Shown: in pieces, positions 35,208-44,088 of the stretch | Position numbering within the stretch: position 1 is the stretch's first letter | Layout: each line of letters begins with the position of its first letter | DNA from: Alkalihalobacillus sp047302405 | GTDB lineage: Bacteria > Bacillota > Bacilli > Bacillales > Bacillaceae_D | Reading direction: 5' to 3' | DNA length: 64,000 bases | Assembly (NCBI RefSeq): GCF_047302405.1 | Contig: NZ_CP154853.1 | Span: 1,302,001-1,366,000, forward strand | Notes under the pieces: model-generated | What the model saw: the letters and a program-made list of their open reading frames with translations, nothing else | Database searches by the model: none | What the model was told of the DNA's origin: nothing | Translations under genes and position numbers: made by a program

Positions 35208-35209
35208 GT

Positions 35210-35236
35210 TTAATGATTCTTAAAAAAAGCCGATAT
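35210..35236 (+). promoter_or_regulatory. sigma-D-like promoter of the flagellin module
   Basis: A perfect -10 element GCCGATAT (35229-35236) is preceded by a 15-base spacer and TTAA (35210-35213), against the TAAA-N15-GCCGATAT consensus. It lies 33 bases ahead of the first gene and after the dinB terminator. Confidence 0.8.
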
Positions 35237-35268
35237 ATAAAAGAGAGTGAATATCAGGAGCTGAACTT

Positions 35269-37533
35269 ATGCAAATTAATGTCCAACTTTTACAAACGAA
35301 TCAATCTACCGAAAAAACGGCCCAAATGAAACAAGGCGATAAATGGCCAATAACGATAAAAGAAAGCCTTAACGAGAAAGAAGCCATTGTTTCGATTAAA
35401 GGGAAAGAAATGAAAGCCTCTTTTCCTGGTGGAGTACCTAACCAATCGAGGGTATCGGTTGAAGTAGTTGATCATAAAGAGGGAATGCTCACACTAAAAG
35501 AGGTCAATCAGAATCAAACGAATAAAGGGAATTCGGTAGCAGATAATACCAACTCCCAAACGTTAAGTTTAGGAAGTCAAAAAGCGAGTCCAGAATTAAG
35601 AGCAGCAATCGAACTATTACATAAAAAAAATATTCCGATTACAAAAGAAACGCTCAAACAATTACATACCTTTTTTTCAGAAGGGTCCGATCAAAAAAAC
35701 AGATTTGCTTCTTTAGAGGCATTAATACATAAAAAAATAGAACCGACCTTACACCAGTTACGTAGCGTCCATGAGGCCTTACACGGTCAGCCTTATAGTA
35801 AGGCACTAGAGCAATTAAATGTCCGAGGACTGGATTTACATAGACAGCCAGTACTGGATGCCGCGTTAAGAGATGTCGCCGCATTACTGCAAAAAAATCC
35901 GAATCAAGCTGTGTTCAATCGAGTAGAACACTTGTTAAATCAATTGGTACAAAACCAAAAATTAGGAAGCGCGGAAGCGAATGATCTCTCCCACTTATTA
36001 ACACAAACGAACATTTTGAATCAGCTGTCCTCGATCCAAAATGTTCAAGTTTTATTAGAGGAGATGCTCCAGAGTCAAAATTTGGGAGGTTCGATTACTC
36101 AACAACCAAAAAGTGAGTCGCTTCCCACCCAAAACATCTCACATCAAGTGGAACAAATAAAAAGAGGAGCGTTAAAAGAACCAAATATTCAAAATATCTT
36201 AACGGAATTACGTAGTTTCCTCTTGCAAAATCAAGCTTTGTTAACAAATGAAATGATAGAAAACATACAAAGCAATATTACTCAGGCAGAATCAAAGCTA
36301 GAAGACGGTCGGGAATTGAAGGCAAGACAAATCATCCAAACGGTTTTACAAGGATTAGATCAAGTAAGTGATAAAGACTTTATATCATCCGCTTATTTAA
36401 AAGGTAATGAAGCTGTGCCAATTCAAGGAATAAGTAAACAGATCGCTGTGACAACGGTCACCGAAAAAATGGCTGAATTAACCGATTCTTTTAAACAAAC
36501 ACAAAGAGATATTTCCAGGACGTTAGATGTGGTGGTAAGGCAACAGGAATTGCTTCCAAACTCTAAACAAACAAAACCATTACTTGAAACCGTCATAAAA
36601 AAATTAGATCATGCCATTATGAAAAGTGAAATGCTTTTATTTACCGATATGAAAACAGAACGTTCTTTACTAAAAGCGAGCAGTCAATTACAAGAAGCGA
36701 GAAGTTTGTTGCAGACTGGTCAATTCCAGCAAGCCCGAGCAATCGTGCAAGAAGTAAAAGGGAATATGGAGTCGCTTGTTTTTAAACCGTCAGAAACAAA
36801 GGTAAGACATATATCTACAAATGAATTAAATCGAAGTGATATGCCTGAGCAAAGACCTTCTATAGAAAGACCAATGACCCACCGAGAGGCAAGTAGTCGT
36901 ACTTTATTTGAAGCCTTTAAGCAGTTAGGGTTTAATCGTGAGTCAGACGTCGCTCAACAATTATTAAAGCAGCCGAATCGGAACATTGAAATGGAACCAA
37001 GGGATATTAAATCACAATTAATGCAAATCGCTAAAAATGAGTCAGAAGGAAGAGTTCAACAACTGGCAAGTCAAGCATTGCAAAACCTTACGGGACAACA
37101 GCTTTTGAGTCGTTCCGAACCTCATAGCCACATGCAAAATATGATGTTTCAATTGCCGCTCTTAATGGGAGAACAAGTAGAAAACATTCAACTGTTTTTA
37201 AAAGCTCGCAATGGTGGTGAACAATTAGATTGGGAAAATTGCTCCCTATATTTTTTATTAGAAACAAAAAAATTAGGGGAGTTAGGTATTTCGATATCTG
37301 CTGCAAACCGTCAGTTATCCATTACATTAAAAAATGACGCTCCTCATTTTGAAGGAAAAATGACCCCATACGTGGAGAGTGCGATCGCAAAATTAAGTGA
37401 AATTGGCTATTCCTTAAATGGGATTCGTTTTGAACAAATGAAACCATTGGAGGAAAAAGCTATGGAACAACCAGTCATAGAAAATACACAAAAAGCAGTC
37501 TTTACGGAGGAAGGGTTTGATTACAAAATATGA
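35269..37533 (+). CDS. large FliK/YlqG-like protein of the flagellin module
   Basis: A 754-residue mostly helical protein rich in Gln, Glu, Lys and Leu. The N-terminus (KWPITIKESLNEKEAIVSIKG) is a small beta domain. The C-terminal ~150 residues (MMFQLPLLMGEQVENIQLFLKARNG, then LGELGISISAANRQLSITLKN) look like the C-terminal domain of flagellar hook-length control proteins. B. subtilis YlqG has the same partner (YlqH, FlhB-like). A role in export control of flagellar substrates is inferred. The ATG follows CAGGAGCTGAACTT. The gene is probably transcribed by sigma-D. Confidence 0.65.
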   Translation: MQINVQLLQTNQSTEKTAQMKQGDKWPITIKESLNEKEAIVSIKGKEMKASFPGGVPNQSRVSVEVVDHKEGMLTLKEVNQNQTNKGNSVADNTNSQTLSLGSQKASPELRAAIELLHKKNIPITKETLKQLHTFFSEGSDQKNRFASLEALIHKKIEPTLHQLRSVHEALHGQPYSKALEQLNVRGLDLHRQPVLDAALRDVAALLQKNPNQAVFNRVEHLLNQLVQNQKLGSAEANDLSHLLTQTNILNQLSSIQNVQVLLEEMLQSQNLGGSITQQPKSESLPTQNISHQVEQIKRGALKEPNIQNILTELRSFLLQNQALLTNEMIENIQSNITQAESKLEDGRELKARQIIQTVLQGLDQVSDKDFISSAYLKGNEAVPIQGISKQIAVTTVTEKMAELTDSFKQTQRDISRTLDVVVRQQELLPNSKQTKPLLETVIKKLDHAIMKSEMLLFTDMKTERSLLKASSQLQEARSLLQTGQFQQARAIVQEVKGNMESLVFKPSETKVRHISTNELNRSDMPEQRPSIERPMTHREASSRTLFEAFKQLGFNRESDVAQQLLKQPNRNIEMEPRDIKSQLMQIAKNESEGRVQQLASQALQNLTGQQLLSRSEPHSHMQNMMFQLPLLMGEQVENIQLFLKARNGGEQLDWENCSLYFLLETKKLGELGISISAANRQLSITLKNDAPHFEGKMTPYVESAIAKLSEIGYSLNGIRFEQMKPLEEKAMEQPVIENTQKAVFTEEGFDYKI

Positions 37534-37829
37534 ATCATTATCAATATATCAATCAAACAAAACGCCAAAAACATAACGGGAAAAGTGTAGCCGTCATTCG
37601 GTATGATGAACAAAATCAAGACGCTCCAAGGGTTGTAGCCCAAGGACGAGGGCAAATAGCGAATCAAATTTTGGATATGGCTAAAGAGCATAATATTGAA
37701 ATGCAAGAGGACTCTCATCTATTAGCAAATTTATTAGAGGTTGATTTGGGAGAACAAATTCCACCACAGCTTTATTCGGTAATGGCGGAAATTTTACTCA
37801 TGATTGAAAGAATGGAAAGAGAGACTTAA
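37530..37829 (+). CDS. FlhB C-terminal-domain protein (YlqH-like)
   Basis: A 99-residue stand-alone version of the cytoplasmic FlhB/YscU C-terminal domain. SVAVIRYDEQNQDAPRVVAQG, then IPPQLYSVMAEILLMI, match the post-cleavage fragment. The NPTH autocleavage motif itself is missing, as expected for a protein that already begins after it. It overlaps the upstream gene by four bases. FlhB-C switches substrate specificity in flagellar type III export, so this pair may tune export of the flagellin encoded nearby. Confidence 0.82.
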   Translation: MNHYQYINQTKRQKHNGKSVAVIRYDEQNQDAPRVVAQGRGQIANQILDMAKEHNIEMQEDSHLLANLLEVDLGEQIPPQLYSVMAEILLMIERMERET

Positions 37830-37885
37830 CAATTATTCAGTTAAGACGATAGTAAAGATAAGAACAAAAAAGTGGAGGGAAAATA

Positions 37886-38311
37886 TTGAACGGGTTACTA
37901 ACAGAAGAGTGGCTATATCAGAAATCGTCACAGGAAATTACAAGCCTGTTATATGAAGCTTGTCTGAATCAACTAGAAGAGTCAATTGAATCAATTGAAC
38001 TTAAAAATTTTATCAAAGCGAATGAGCATTTACAAAAAGCTTCAGATATTCTTGTTCGATTGGGTGCGGGTTTAAACTATGAAGCTGGGATTTTAGCTGA
38101 TCAACTCGAGCAGCTTTATCAATATATGGCGGAACGTCTTTTGCTTGCTAATTTACAAAAAGACCGTCAGATAATAGAGGAAATCATCGTCATTTTACAT
38201 CAATTAATGAACGCTTGGAACGAGGCAATGAGCTCAAAAAAAGATCAAGAATCCAATGTTATTAGACAACAGAAAAATCGATATGAAAAATTAGCTATTT
38301 ACGATAACTAG
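37886..38311 (+). CDS. FliS-like flagellin chaperone
   Basis: A 141-residue helical protein. Signs of FliS are TSLLYEACLNQLEESIESIE, the following long helices and a position directly ahead of a flagellin gene. FliS binds the C-terminal tail of flagellin and keeps it export-competent. The start is TTG with GTGGAGGG ahead. The sequence is diverged from typical FliS, so this may be a dedicated chaperone for the adjacent flagellin. Confidence 0.75.
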   Translation: MNGLLTEEWLYQKSSQEITSLLYEACLNQLEESIESIELKNFIKANEHLQKASDILVRLGAGLNYEAGILADQLEQLYQYMAERLLLANLQKDRQIIEEIIVILHQLMNAWNEAMSSKKDQESNVIRQQKNRYEKLAIYDN

Positions 38312-38324
38312 AGGAGAGAGCTTT

Positions 38325-39698
38325 ATGAAAATTAATAATAATATTCAAGCATTAAATGCTTACCGCAATTTATATCAAAATCAATTCCAAACGTCGAAAA
38401 ACCTTGAGAAACTTTCTTCAGGATTAAGAATTAACCGTGCGGCAGATGATGCAGCAGGACTTGCGATTTCAGAAAAAATGCGTTCGCAAATTCGTGGTTT
38501 AAAAATGGCCGAACGAAATGCAATGGATGGGATTTCCTTAATGCAAACATCTGAAGGAGCCATGCAAGAAGTACATACGATGTTACAAAGAATGCGTGAA
38601 TTATCTGTCCAAGCGGCTAACGATACGAATACCGAATATGATCGTGAGCAAATCCAAAAAGAAATCGATCAATTAATGACCGAAATCGATAGCATCTCAG
38701 AAAAAACCGAGTTTAATACAAGGAAGTTATTGAATGGCTTTAGTGCCGTGTTGACGACTTATGATCAAGCGGACAATAACATCAACTTAGTAGGTTTCCC
38801 AACAGTAACTGATGCTAATTTGAAGTCTGGGGATTATCAAGTTAAAATCTCTGATGTGACGATCGAACCAACTGTTACACAACCTAAGGCGGGCTTATCT
38901 CAAGGTGACATCACCTTAGCAGAGTCAGAAAATGAAATGAAATTAGGCGAATATACTATCCATGTTCGTAATTTTACAGGTGATACGGCAAATATTGAAA
39001 TCATAGACCCCGATGGCTTGTCTTTAGGTGAACAAACCGTTTTTGTTGGTGAAAATGATGGTGCTGGGGACATGGAAGTGCATGGAGTTTTAATCGATAC
39101 AACTAAAATTTCTTCTTCAGGTACTGTTAAAGTTAATATGGAGGCAACTGCAACGATTGAATTATTAGATAACAGTGCTCCGCCAAAAACAATCCAAGCA
39201 GCTCGTGAAGTTACTTCAGTTAATGGAAAAATGAAACATGGTGGAATTGATTACCAATTTAACTCGAATGTAAGTAATGGGGAACTGAATTTCACTGTCA
39301 CAAACAACGCTCTTTCTTTCCAAATCGGACCGAATACGAACCAAAATGTGATGATTGATATTCCACAAATGGATGTTGTAACTCTTGGAATTGAAGGAAT
39401 TAATGTTGTGTCAAATGACGGGGCAAACGATGCAATTTTCCGCATTGACCAGGCGATTAATAAGTTGTCTGATGCTCGTGCTAAACTTGGAGCAGTCCAA
39501 AATCGTTTGGAGCATACGATTAATAATTTACAAGTGACACATGAAAATTTAACGGCTTCTGAATCACGAATTCGTGATGCGGATATGGCCTTAGAGATGA
39601 CCGAATTCACTCGTAATAACATCTTAAATCAATCAGCAACGGCCATGCTTGCTCAAGCAAATCAACTTCCACAAGGGGTCTTACAACTGTTACAATAA
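38325..39698 (+). CDS. hag: flagellin
   Basis: A 457-residue flagellin. The N-terminal D0/D1 domain (MKINNNIQALNAYRNL, SSGLRINRAADDAAGLAISEKMR) and C-terminal D1/D0 domain (TASESRIRDADMALEMTEFTRNNIL, then LPQGVLQLLQ) are conserved. A variable central part of about 210 residues lies between. The usual Bacillus Hag is shorter (about 300). It follows the FliS-like gene by 13 bases with GAGGAGAGAGC as the site. Confidence 0.95.
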   Translation: MKINNNIQALNAYRNLYQNQFQTSKNLEKLSSGLRINRAADDAAGLAISEKMRSQIRGLKMAERNAMDGISLMQTSEGAMQEVHTMLQRMRELSVQAANDTNTEYDREQIQKEIDQLMTEIDSISEKTEFNTRKLLNGFSAVLTTYDQADNNINLVGFPTVTDANLKSGDYQVKISDVTIEPTVTQPKAGLSQGDITLAESENEMKLGEYTIHVRNFTGDTANIEIIDPDGLSLGEQTVFVGENDGAGDMEVHGVLIDTTKISSSGTVKVNMEATATIELLDNSAPPKTIQAAREVTSVNGKMKHGGIDYQFNSNVSNGELNFTVTNNALSFQIGPNTNQNVMIDIPQMDVVTLGIEGINVVSNDGANDAIFRIDQAINKLSDARAKLGAVQNRLEHTINNLQVTHENLTASESRIRDADMALEMTEFTRNNILNQSATAMLAQANQLPQGVLQLLQ

Positions 39699-39734
39699 TA
39701 ATGGAACGAGTTAGAGTGTAAAGGTGGATTGGAC

Positions 39735-40175
39735 ATGGATGTACAAAGAATTGCCACAACTGGGATTGGGAAACCAGCTCCGAAGTCTTCCACGAAGACG
39801 AGTGCTTCGGTCTCTTTTTCAGAAGTGATGTCAGGAAAACGGGATCAAGCAGCTGAACATCGTTTAAGAGAATTAATGGGCAAAATTGAAGACCAAGGAA
39901 AGACATTGTCTGAAACGAGAACGGTTGAAGAACTGCGAAAATATAAGCAACTGATTAAAGAGTTTGTTGGAGAAGCAGTTGAGCATGGCTTAAGTTTGGA
40001 AGAAAAGAGAGGCTTTAATCGCAGAGGACGTACGAAAATTTACAAAATCGTAGAACAAGTCGATCAGAAACTTTTGGATTTAACGAATGCCGTTTTAGAG
40101 AAAGAGAAAAAAGGCTTAGATATTCTCGATATGGTGGGAGAAATTAAAGGCTTGTTGATTAATATTTATGCGTAA
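39735..40175 (+). CDS. YaaR family protein (DUF327)
   Basis: A 146-residue protein of the DUF327 family. SFSEVMSGKRDQAAEHRLRELM and the motifs FVGEAVEHGLSLEE and RGRTKIYKIVEQVDQKL are diagnostic. B. subtilis YaaR has unknown function; here its place after flagellin hints at a role with flagella, which is inference. The ATG at 39735 lies seven bases from AAGGTGG; a TTG at 39729 is too close. Confidence 0.85.
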   Translation: MDVQRIATTGIGKPAPKSSTKTSASVSFSEVMSGKRDQAAEHRLRELMGKIEDQGKTLSETRTVEELRKYKQLIKEFVGEAVEHGLSLEEKRGFNRRGRTKIYKIVEQVDQKLLDLTNAVLEKEKKGLDILDMVGEIKGLLINIYA

Positions 40176-40179
40176 AGGC

Positions 40180-40220
40180 TGTCTTAAAAAGTCAATCGAC
40201 TTTTTGAGAAGTCTTTTTTT
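40180..40220 (+). terminator. terminator of the flagellin module
   Basis: TCTTAAAAAGTC pairs with GACTTTTTGAGA, followed by a T-run. Confidence 0.88.
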
Positions 40221-40295
40221 GTGTGAGTGAGTTTCAGTGGATTGGTAATGAAAAAAGTGAGAAGCAGAAATTAGGGTATGAATAAACCTTAATTA

Positions 40296-41470
40296 CTCAA
40301 CTTTCACAGCGTATGATTGACCCTTAACCATTGATAGAGATTGATTTTAGGGCGATACCATACTCAAATTGACTTTACATGGACGGTTCAATCGTTGACA
40401 GTCTGAACACATCTCTTAGTAGGCTGTTGAAGGAAACTGTTCACTAAAATTAGGCCCTCCGGCGGTCGCTACCAAAACCATACTCCGCGTCCTTGCCGAG
40501 AACCTGGCGAGCCTCCTCGGTTTATTCGAGGTCACTGAAAAAGTTCTGTGAGTTACAATAGGGTTGGATGATTTGGCTTACTCCGCCAGCTGCATACCCT
40601 ACGCGTTCCGCGGGTGAACCGGGAGCCTCCTCACTCATCGCTGCGGGGTCTCCCGTGTTTCACTTCTCCCGCAGGAGTCTCCGGGTATTCCGCTGGCTCC
40701 GTTTTGGTCAAAGAAAAACCAGCTGAGCCATAATAGATCATCTAATGAATCACCTAATTATTTGAGATTCTTCCCCGGTAAAGGTGAGAATAAGACTTTT
40801 TCAGTAAGCTCGGTTTATTCCTGCGGGAGTCTCCGTATGGTTTTGTCCGCTAAGTGTAGGGGAGAGGCTTGATGATATGGCCATTCTCAATCAGCTATTT
40901 CTAACGCAGAAGGACCTTCTTCTTCCCTTTGTTGGTTATGGAACTAAATAGGGAGTTGCCACCTATTTTTTTCCTAAGTCTGCCGTCATGAAAAGACAGG
41001 ATTCCAATCGAAACCAGCTCGATCATCTAGCTAACGTACAGAGCATCCACACGGATTTGTTTACAACTGTAACGGAATGAGTCATGGAAGGAGAAAAATC
41101 ATTCTCAAGCTAATGTCCTTTGAAGTCATGACTGTTTTTTTGTTCAATGAGAAAACTGAACCTAGATTCGATTCCATTATCTAGCGGACAAACAGACACG
41201 GAGACTCCCGCAGGAATAAACCGTCCAATGAGACCCCGCAAGCGTGCTGAGGAGGCTCATGAGGTTCCTGCAGGACGCGGAGTGTCTGTTTGGGAGCGAC
41301 CGCCGGAGGGCCTATTATTTTTTTCTTGATGCGCAGTTTATCCGTTTTGTGTGATAGTACGTTCTCGCTAGTACGCTCTCGCTTTTTAAACGTGTCAAGG
41401 GCATTTGTTTAAGAGCTTCCCTTTCGCTCTGCCAACTAGTTGAACGGATTTTCTCGATGCGAAAGTGGAG
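40296..41470 (-). mobile_element. MITE-like non-autonomous element, copy A (1.18 kb, carries a nested insertion)
   Basis: The ends are CTCAACTTTCACA (40296) and TGCGAAAGTGGAG (to 41470), inverted repeats matching at 11 of 13. A 7-bp direct repeat TTAATTA flanks it (40289-40295 and 41471-41477). The interior is closely similar to copy B (51400-52301) in reverse orientation. It contains two GC-rich palindromic modules and no transposase. A frame of about 60 codons at 41147-41329 is a by-product of the GC-rich repeat. The extra length against copy B is explained by a nested insertion at 40528-40808. Confidence 0.85.
40528..40808 (+). mobile_element. nested repeat element inside copy A
   Basis: Absent from copy B. 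The 12-base direct repeat CTCGGTTTATTC flanks it at 40516-40527 and 40809-40820. Near the ends are the inverted repeats ACTGAAAAAGT (40534-40544) and ACTTTTTCAGT (40795-40805). The core (40580-40700) is the GC-rich module shared with 21779-21920 and, in part, with 5905-5951. Confidence 0.7.
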
Positions 41471-41530
41471 TTAATTAGTAATGAAACTCGCCAAATACTA
41501 AAATTACAGTATGAATAAATCAAGTGTAAG

Positions 41531-41570
41531 AAAAAAAGCTTTCAAGGTCATTTTGACTTTGAAAGCTTTT
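41531..41570 (-). terminator. terminator of the CPBP gene
   Basis: AAAAGCTTTCAAGGTC pairs with GACTTTGAAAGCTTTT; on the minus strand it ends in a T-run about 30 bases after the CPBP stop. Confidence 0.88.
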
Positions 41571-41599
41571 AGCGTGAATATAAGTATTAACACAACCGG

Positions 41600-42205
41600 T
41601 TATAACAATGGAAACAAAACAAGTAGAAATAAATTGAATATTTGATGGCAGAAGATGACGGCCCAAATGTTTTGTGTGCGATAGTAAAGGTAATTCCAAA
41701 CAAGGCCGGCCATTAAGGCGGCTAATACGAGTAAAAGTGAGCCTGATAATAGGTGGACAACCCCATAAAATAGGGTAGCGATCAAAATGGCCTTCGTAGC
41801 CGAAAATTTATGTAGCCATTGATTTAACATAAAGTAACGCCAAAAAAACTCTTCACCTGGTATGAGAATAAAAAACAACCAAATATAATGATACCATTCT
41901 TTTGGTTGGACGAGTTGATACAGCTGTTCTAATGACACAAGTAAAGGAATGCCTGTCAGAATTAAAAGCTCTTTCCCAAGGGCGAATACTAGGTAAATCA
42001 TGATGCCACTTGCAGGGGCAGCTAGCCACCCTTTTGTGACCGTTTGAAAGAGGGGAGTTTCCGTGAATAGTAAGGCGTAGAGCGTTAACAGTGCTAACGA
42101 TATCGGAAAAATAATCCAAAAATCAAATGGTTGCCAGAGAAAACTAATAAATAAAAGAACAGACGCTAAAAGAAGGCCTAAATATGTATGTTTCAAATGA
42201 CTCAT
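41600..42205 (-). CDS. CPBP-family intramembrane metalloprotease
   Basis: A 201-residue membrane protein with about six hydrophobic segments. The family motifs are complete: EEFFWR (EExxxR), FYGVVH (FxxxH) and HQIFN (HxxxN/B). These residues form the active site of CAAX-type and bacteriocin-processing proteases. The start is ATG at 42205. It is divergent from the SRPBCC gene, with about 30 bases between them. The target is unknown. Confidence 0.88.
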   Translation of the reverse strand: MSHLKHTYLGLLLASVLLFISFLWQPFDFWIIFPISLALLTLYALLFTETPLFQTVTKGWLAAPASGIMIYLVFALGKELLILTGIPLLVSLEQLYQLVQPKEWYHYIWLFFILIPGEEFFWRYFMLNQWLHKFSATKAILIATLFYGVVHLLSGSLLLVLAALMAGLVWNYLYYRTQNIWAVIFCHQIFNLFLLVLFPLL

Positions 42206-42236
42206 CCTATCTAAATATTTAAATCGAGGTGTTTGT

Positions 42237-42698
42237 ATGGATATAAAAGTGTTTCAGTACACAACCATTATACCAGCAAAATTAAATACCGTATGGCCCT
42301 TTTTTTCTAATCCAAAAAACTTAATTGAAATCACAAGCTTTCCGCCGATTGTACAATTAAAGCTGGAAGAGGTGGAATCCGGCACACAAATCGTCGAAAT
42401 CGACTTTTCGCTAAGTTTTCTCTCGTACAGATGGCTTGCCGAAATCACAATAGATGAGGCTAATTGTCAATTTACTGATGTAGCTATGAATCCGCCCTTC
42501 CCACTAGATTATTGGAAACATACTCATACATTTAAACAGCAAGGTGCTTATACTGTGATGTGTGATCGACTAGAAATCACAACAAAAATTCCGAGTTTTG
42601 TATTAAAAAACATTTTACAGCAAATGTTTAAGAGTCGAGAGAAAGCGATAAAACAATATTTAACTAAAAACACCCCTAATAAGAGAGTTTCTCATTAG
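42237..42698 (+). CDS. SRPBCC-family (START-like) protein
   Basis: A 153-residue soluble protein with the pattern of SRPBCC lipid/ligand-binding domains: TTIIPAKLNTVWPFFSNPKNL at the N-terminus, a central WLAEITIDEANCQFTD and a C-terminal helix (FKSREKAIKQYL). The final residues lie in the terminator hairpin. It stands divergently next to the CPBP gene. The ligand is unknown. Confidence 0.8.
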   Translation: MDIKVFQYTTIIPAKLNTVWPFFSNPKNLIEITSFPPIVQLKLEEVESGTQIVEIDFSLSFLSYRWLAEITIDEANCQFTDVAMNPPFPLDYWKHTHTFKQQGAYTVMCDRLEITTKIPSFVLKNILQQMFKSREKAIKQYLTKNTPNKRVSH

Positions 42699-42706
42699 GG
42701 GTGTTT
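42665..42706. terminator. bidirectional terminator between the SRPBCC and EamA genes
   Basis: AACACCCCTAAT and ATTAGGGGTGTT form a perfect stem. The TAG stop of the SRPBCC gene lies within it. Converging genes lie on both sides. Confidence 0.88.
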
Positions 42707-42723
42707 GATAAGTGACTCACCAT

Positions 42724-43695
42724 TTATGCGGATGTCAGCGGTTCAGGAACACGATGGGTTGGTGTTGGCTGCTTTTGAATCGATAAGAAGTACATAGTCG
42801 ACCAAATGAGCAAGAAGCCGATAAATTGGGCAACTGAAACAACCTCATTAAAAACAAGCCAGTTAATGATTAGGGCGACTGTTGGGAAACTTAGCTCCGC
42901 AATGGTCGCTAATGATGCTTTTGTATTTGCTAGTCCACGATAGTAGATTAAGATACTTAATAAACCAGGGATTAAGGCAGAGGCAGCAAGGTTAATAAAG
43001 ATAATAGCTGATGCCCCTGTTGTTGCTGGCAATGACCATGCTGCTCCTTGGAAGGCGACGATCATAATTAATAATGGCAAAGCCACGATAAAACGTAAAG
43101 CGGTAACGGTCTCGTATTTCATATCATTTAATAAATATCTTCCCATCACAGTTGAACCGCCCCATAAGGCTGCCGCTGCAATAGAGAGTAGACTTGCCGC
43201 TTGAAAAAAGTCTCCCACTGAACCGAATGGAAAATTAAATCCAAATGTTAATAAATAGGTCCCCATCAAAGCAATGATAACTGCCGTTGCAAAATGGCGT
43301 GGTAGGGCCTCTTTTAAAATGATTCTCGCTAAAAAGATCGCAAATAATGGCTGTAATTGCTGCAGTAATAAGACGATATTAATTTCCCCGTACGTTAAAC
43401 CTAATGTAAAAAGAATGGTTGCTAACGCTGAACCACCCCAAGCAATAAAGATAATCGCTCCTAAATGTTTGAACTTGACTGATTTTAAGTCCGCTCGATT
43501 CGCCCATAATAACGGAACCGCGATAAATAATAATAAGACATGCTCTAATAAGACAATTTGGGCAGAGGTAAAAGTATCTAGTAAAAGCATCCGAAAAATC
43601 GGATTAATCCCCCAAAATGCTGCTCCAATTGCGACAAACCAAAACCCATGTTTCATTACTTTCTGTTTGTTTAAAGACTGATCTGACTGTACCAT
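42724..43695 (-). CDS. EamA/DMT transporter under an FMN riboswitch, putative riboflavin transporter
   Basis: A 323-residue drug/metabolite transporter with ten predicted membrane segments in two EamA repeats (GAAFWGINPIFRMLLLD and ALWGGSTVMGRYLL). An FMN riboswitch and terminator lie directly ahead, so expression should rise when FMN is scarce. Such a switch in front of a DMT transporter suggests riboflavin import. This differs from the RibU transporter usual in Bacillus. The function is inferred from the switch, not from transporter sequence. The ATG at 43695 has AAAGGAG ahead. Confidence 0.82.
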   Translation of the reverse strand: MVQSDQSLNKQKVMKHGFWFVAIGAAFWGINPIFRMLLLDTFTSAQIVLLEHVLLLFIAVPLLWANRADLKSVKFKHLGAIIFIAWGGSALATILFTLGLTYGEINIVLLLQQLQPLFAIFLARIILKEALPRHFATAVIIALMGTYLLTFGFNFPFGSVGDFFQAASLLSIAAAALWGGSTVMGRYLLNDMKYETVTALRFIVALPLLIMIVAFQGAAWSLPATTGASAIIFINLAASALIPGLLSILIYYRGLANTKASLATIAELSFPTVALIINWLVFNEVVSVAQFIGFLLIWSTMYFLSIQKQPTPTHRVPEPLTSA

Positions 43696-43731
43696 AACTC
43701 AAACTCCTTTTGTTTGAACATGGAATCTTAA

Positions 43732-43770
43732 CAAAAGAGAAAGCCTTCTTTTTAAATAAAAGAAGGCTTA
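43732..43770 (-). terminator. FMN riboswitch terminator
   Basis: On the minus strand GCCTTCTTTT pairs with AAAAGAAGGC and is followed by TTTCTCTTTT. It lies between the aptamer and the transporter start, as the off-state terminator should. Confidence 0.85.
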
Positions 43771-43814
43771 CGAAATAAACGTGCTCGATTGTTGCCAATC
43801 AGAACAAGCGTACT

Positions 43815-43962
43815 ATTCGATCTCCTCCCATCCGGACTTTAACCGTCGGCCTTGGAATGTCACCAAGTCAATCTTTAAATGTCGAGCACTTAAAGAGTCG
43901 CGGGCTAAGATTTATCATAAATCATCACCGCCGGTAAGGAATTTCACCTAACCCCGAAGATT
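43815..43962 (-). promoter_or_regulatory. FMN riboswitch (RFN element)
   Basis: Read on the minus strand the element begins ATCTTCGGGG, followed by GGTGAAATTCC, ACCGGCGGTGATG, AGCCCGCGA, and ends with GGCCGACGGTTAAAGTCCGG and ATGGGAGGAGAT. These are the conserved parts of the FMN aptamer. No rib biosynthesis genes are next to it. Confidence 0.95.
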
Positions 43963-44088
43963 CATATTCAGTTCATATAATATTTTTATCATAATACGAT
44001 GTTGGTTATTAATCAATACTTACTTTTTAAAAGTTATTAAAAATAGAGCAAATAACCCTCTCAAGAGGATAGAAACCTTTATAAGCTA

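Noticed and set aside
41147..41329. A 60-codon open frame in MITE-like copy A
   Set aside because: Same reason: repeat-derived, no credible start, rich in Arg, Gly and Pro from the palindrome.
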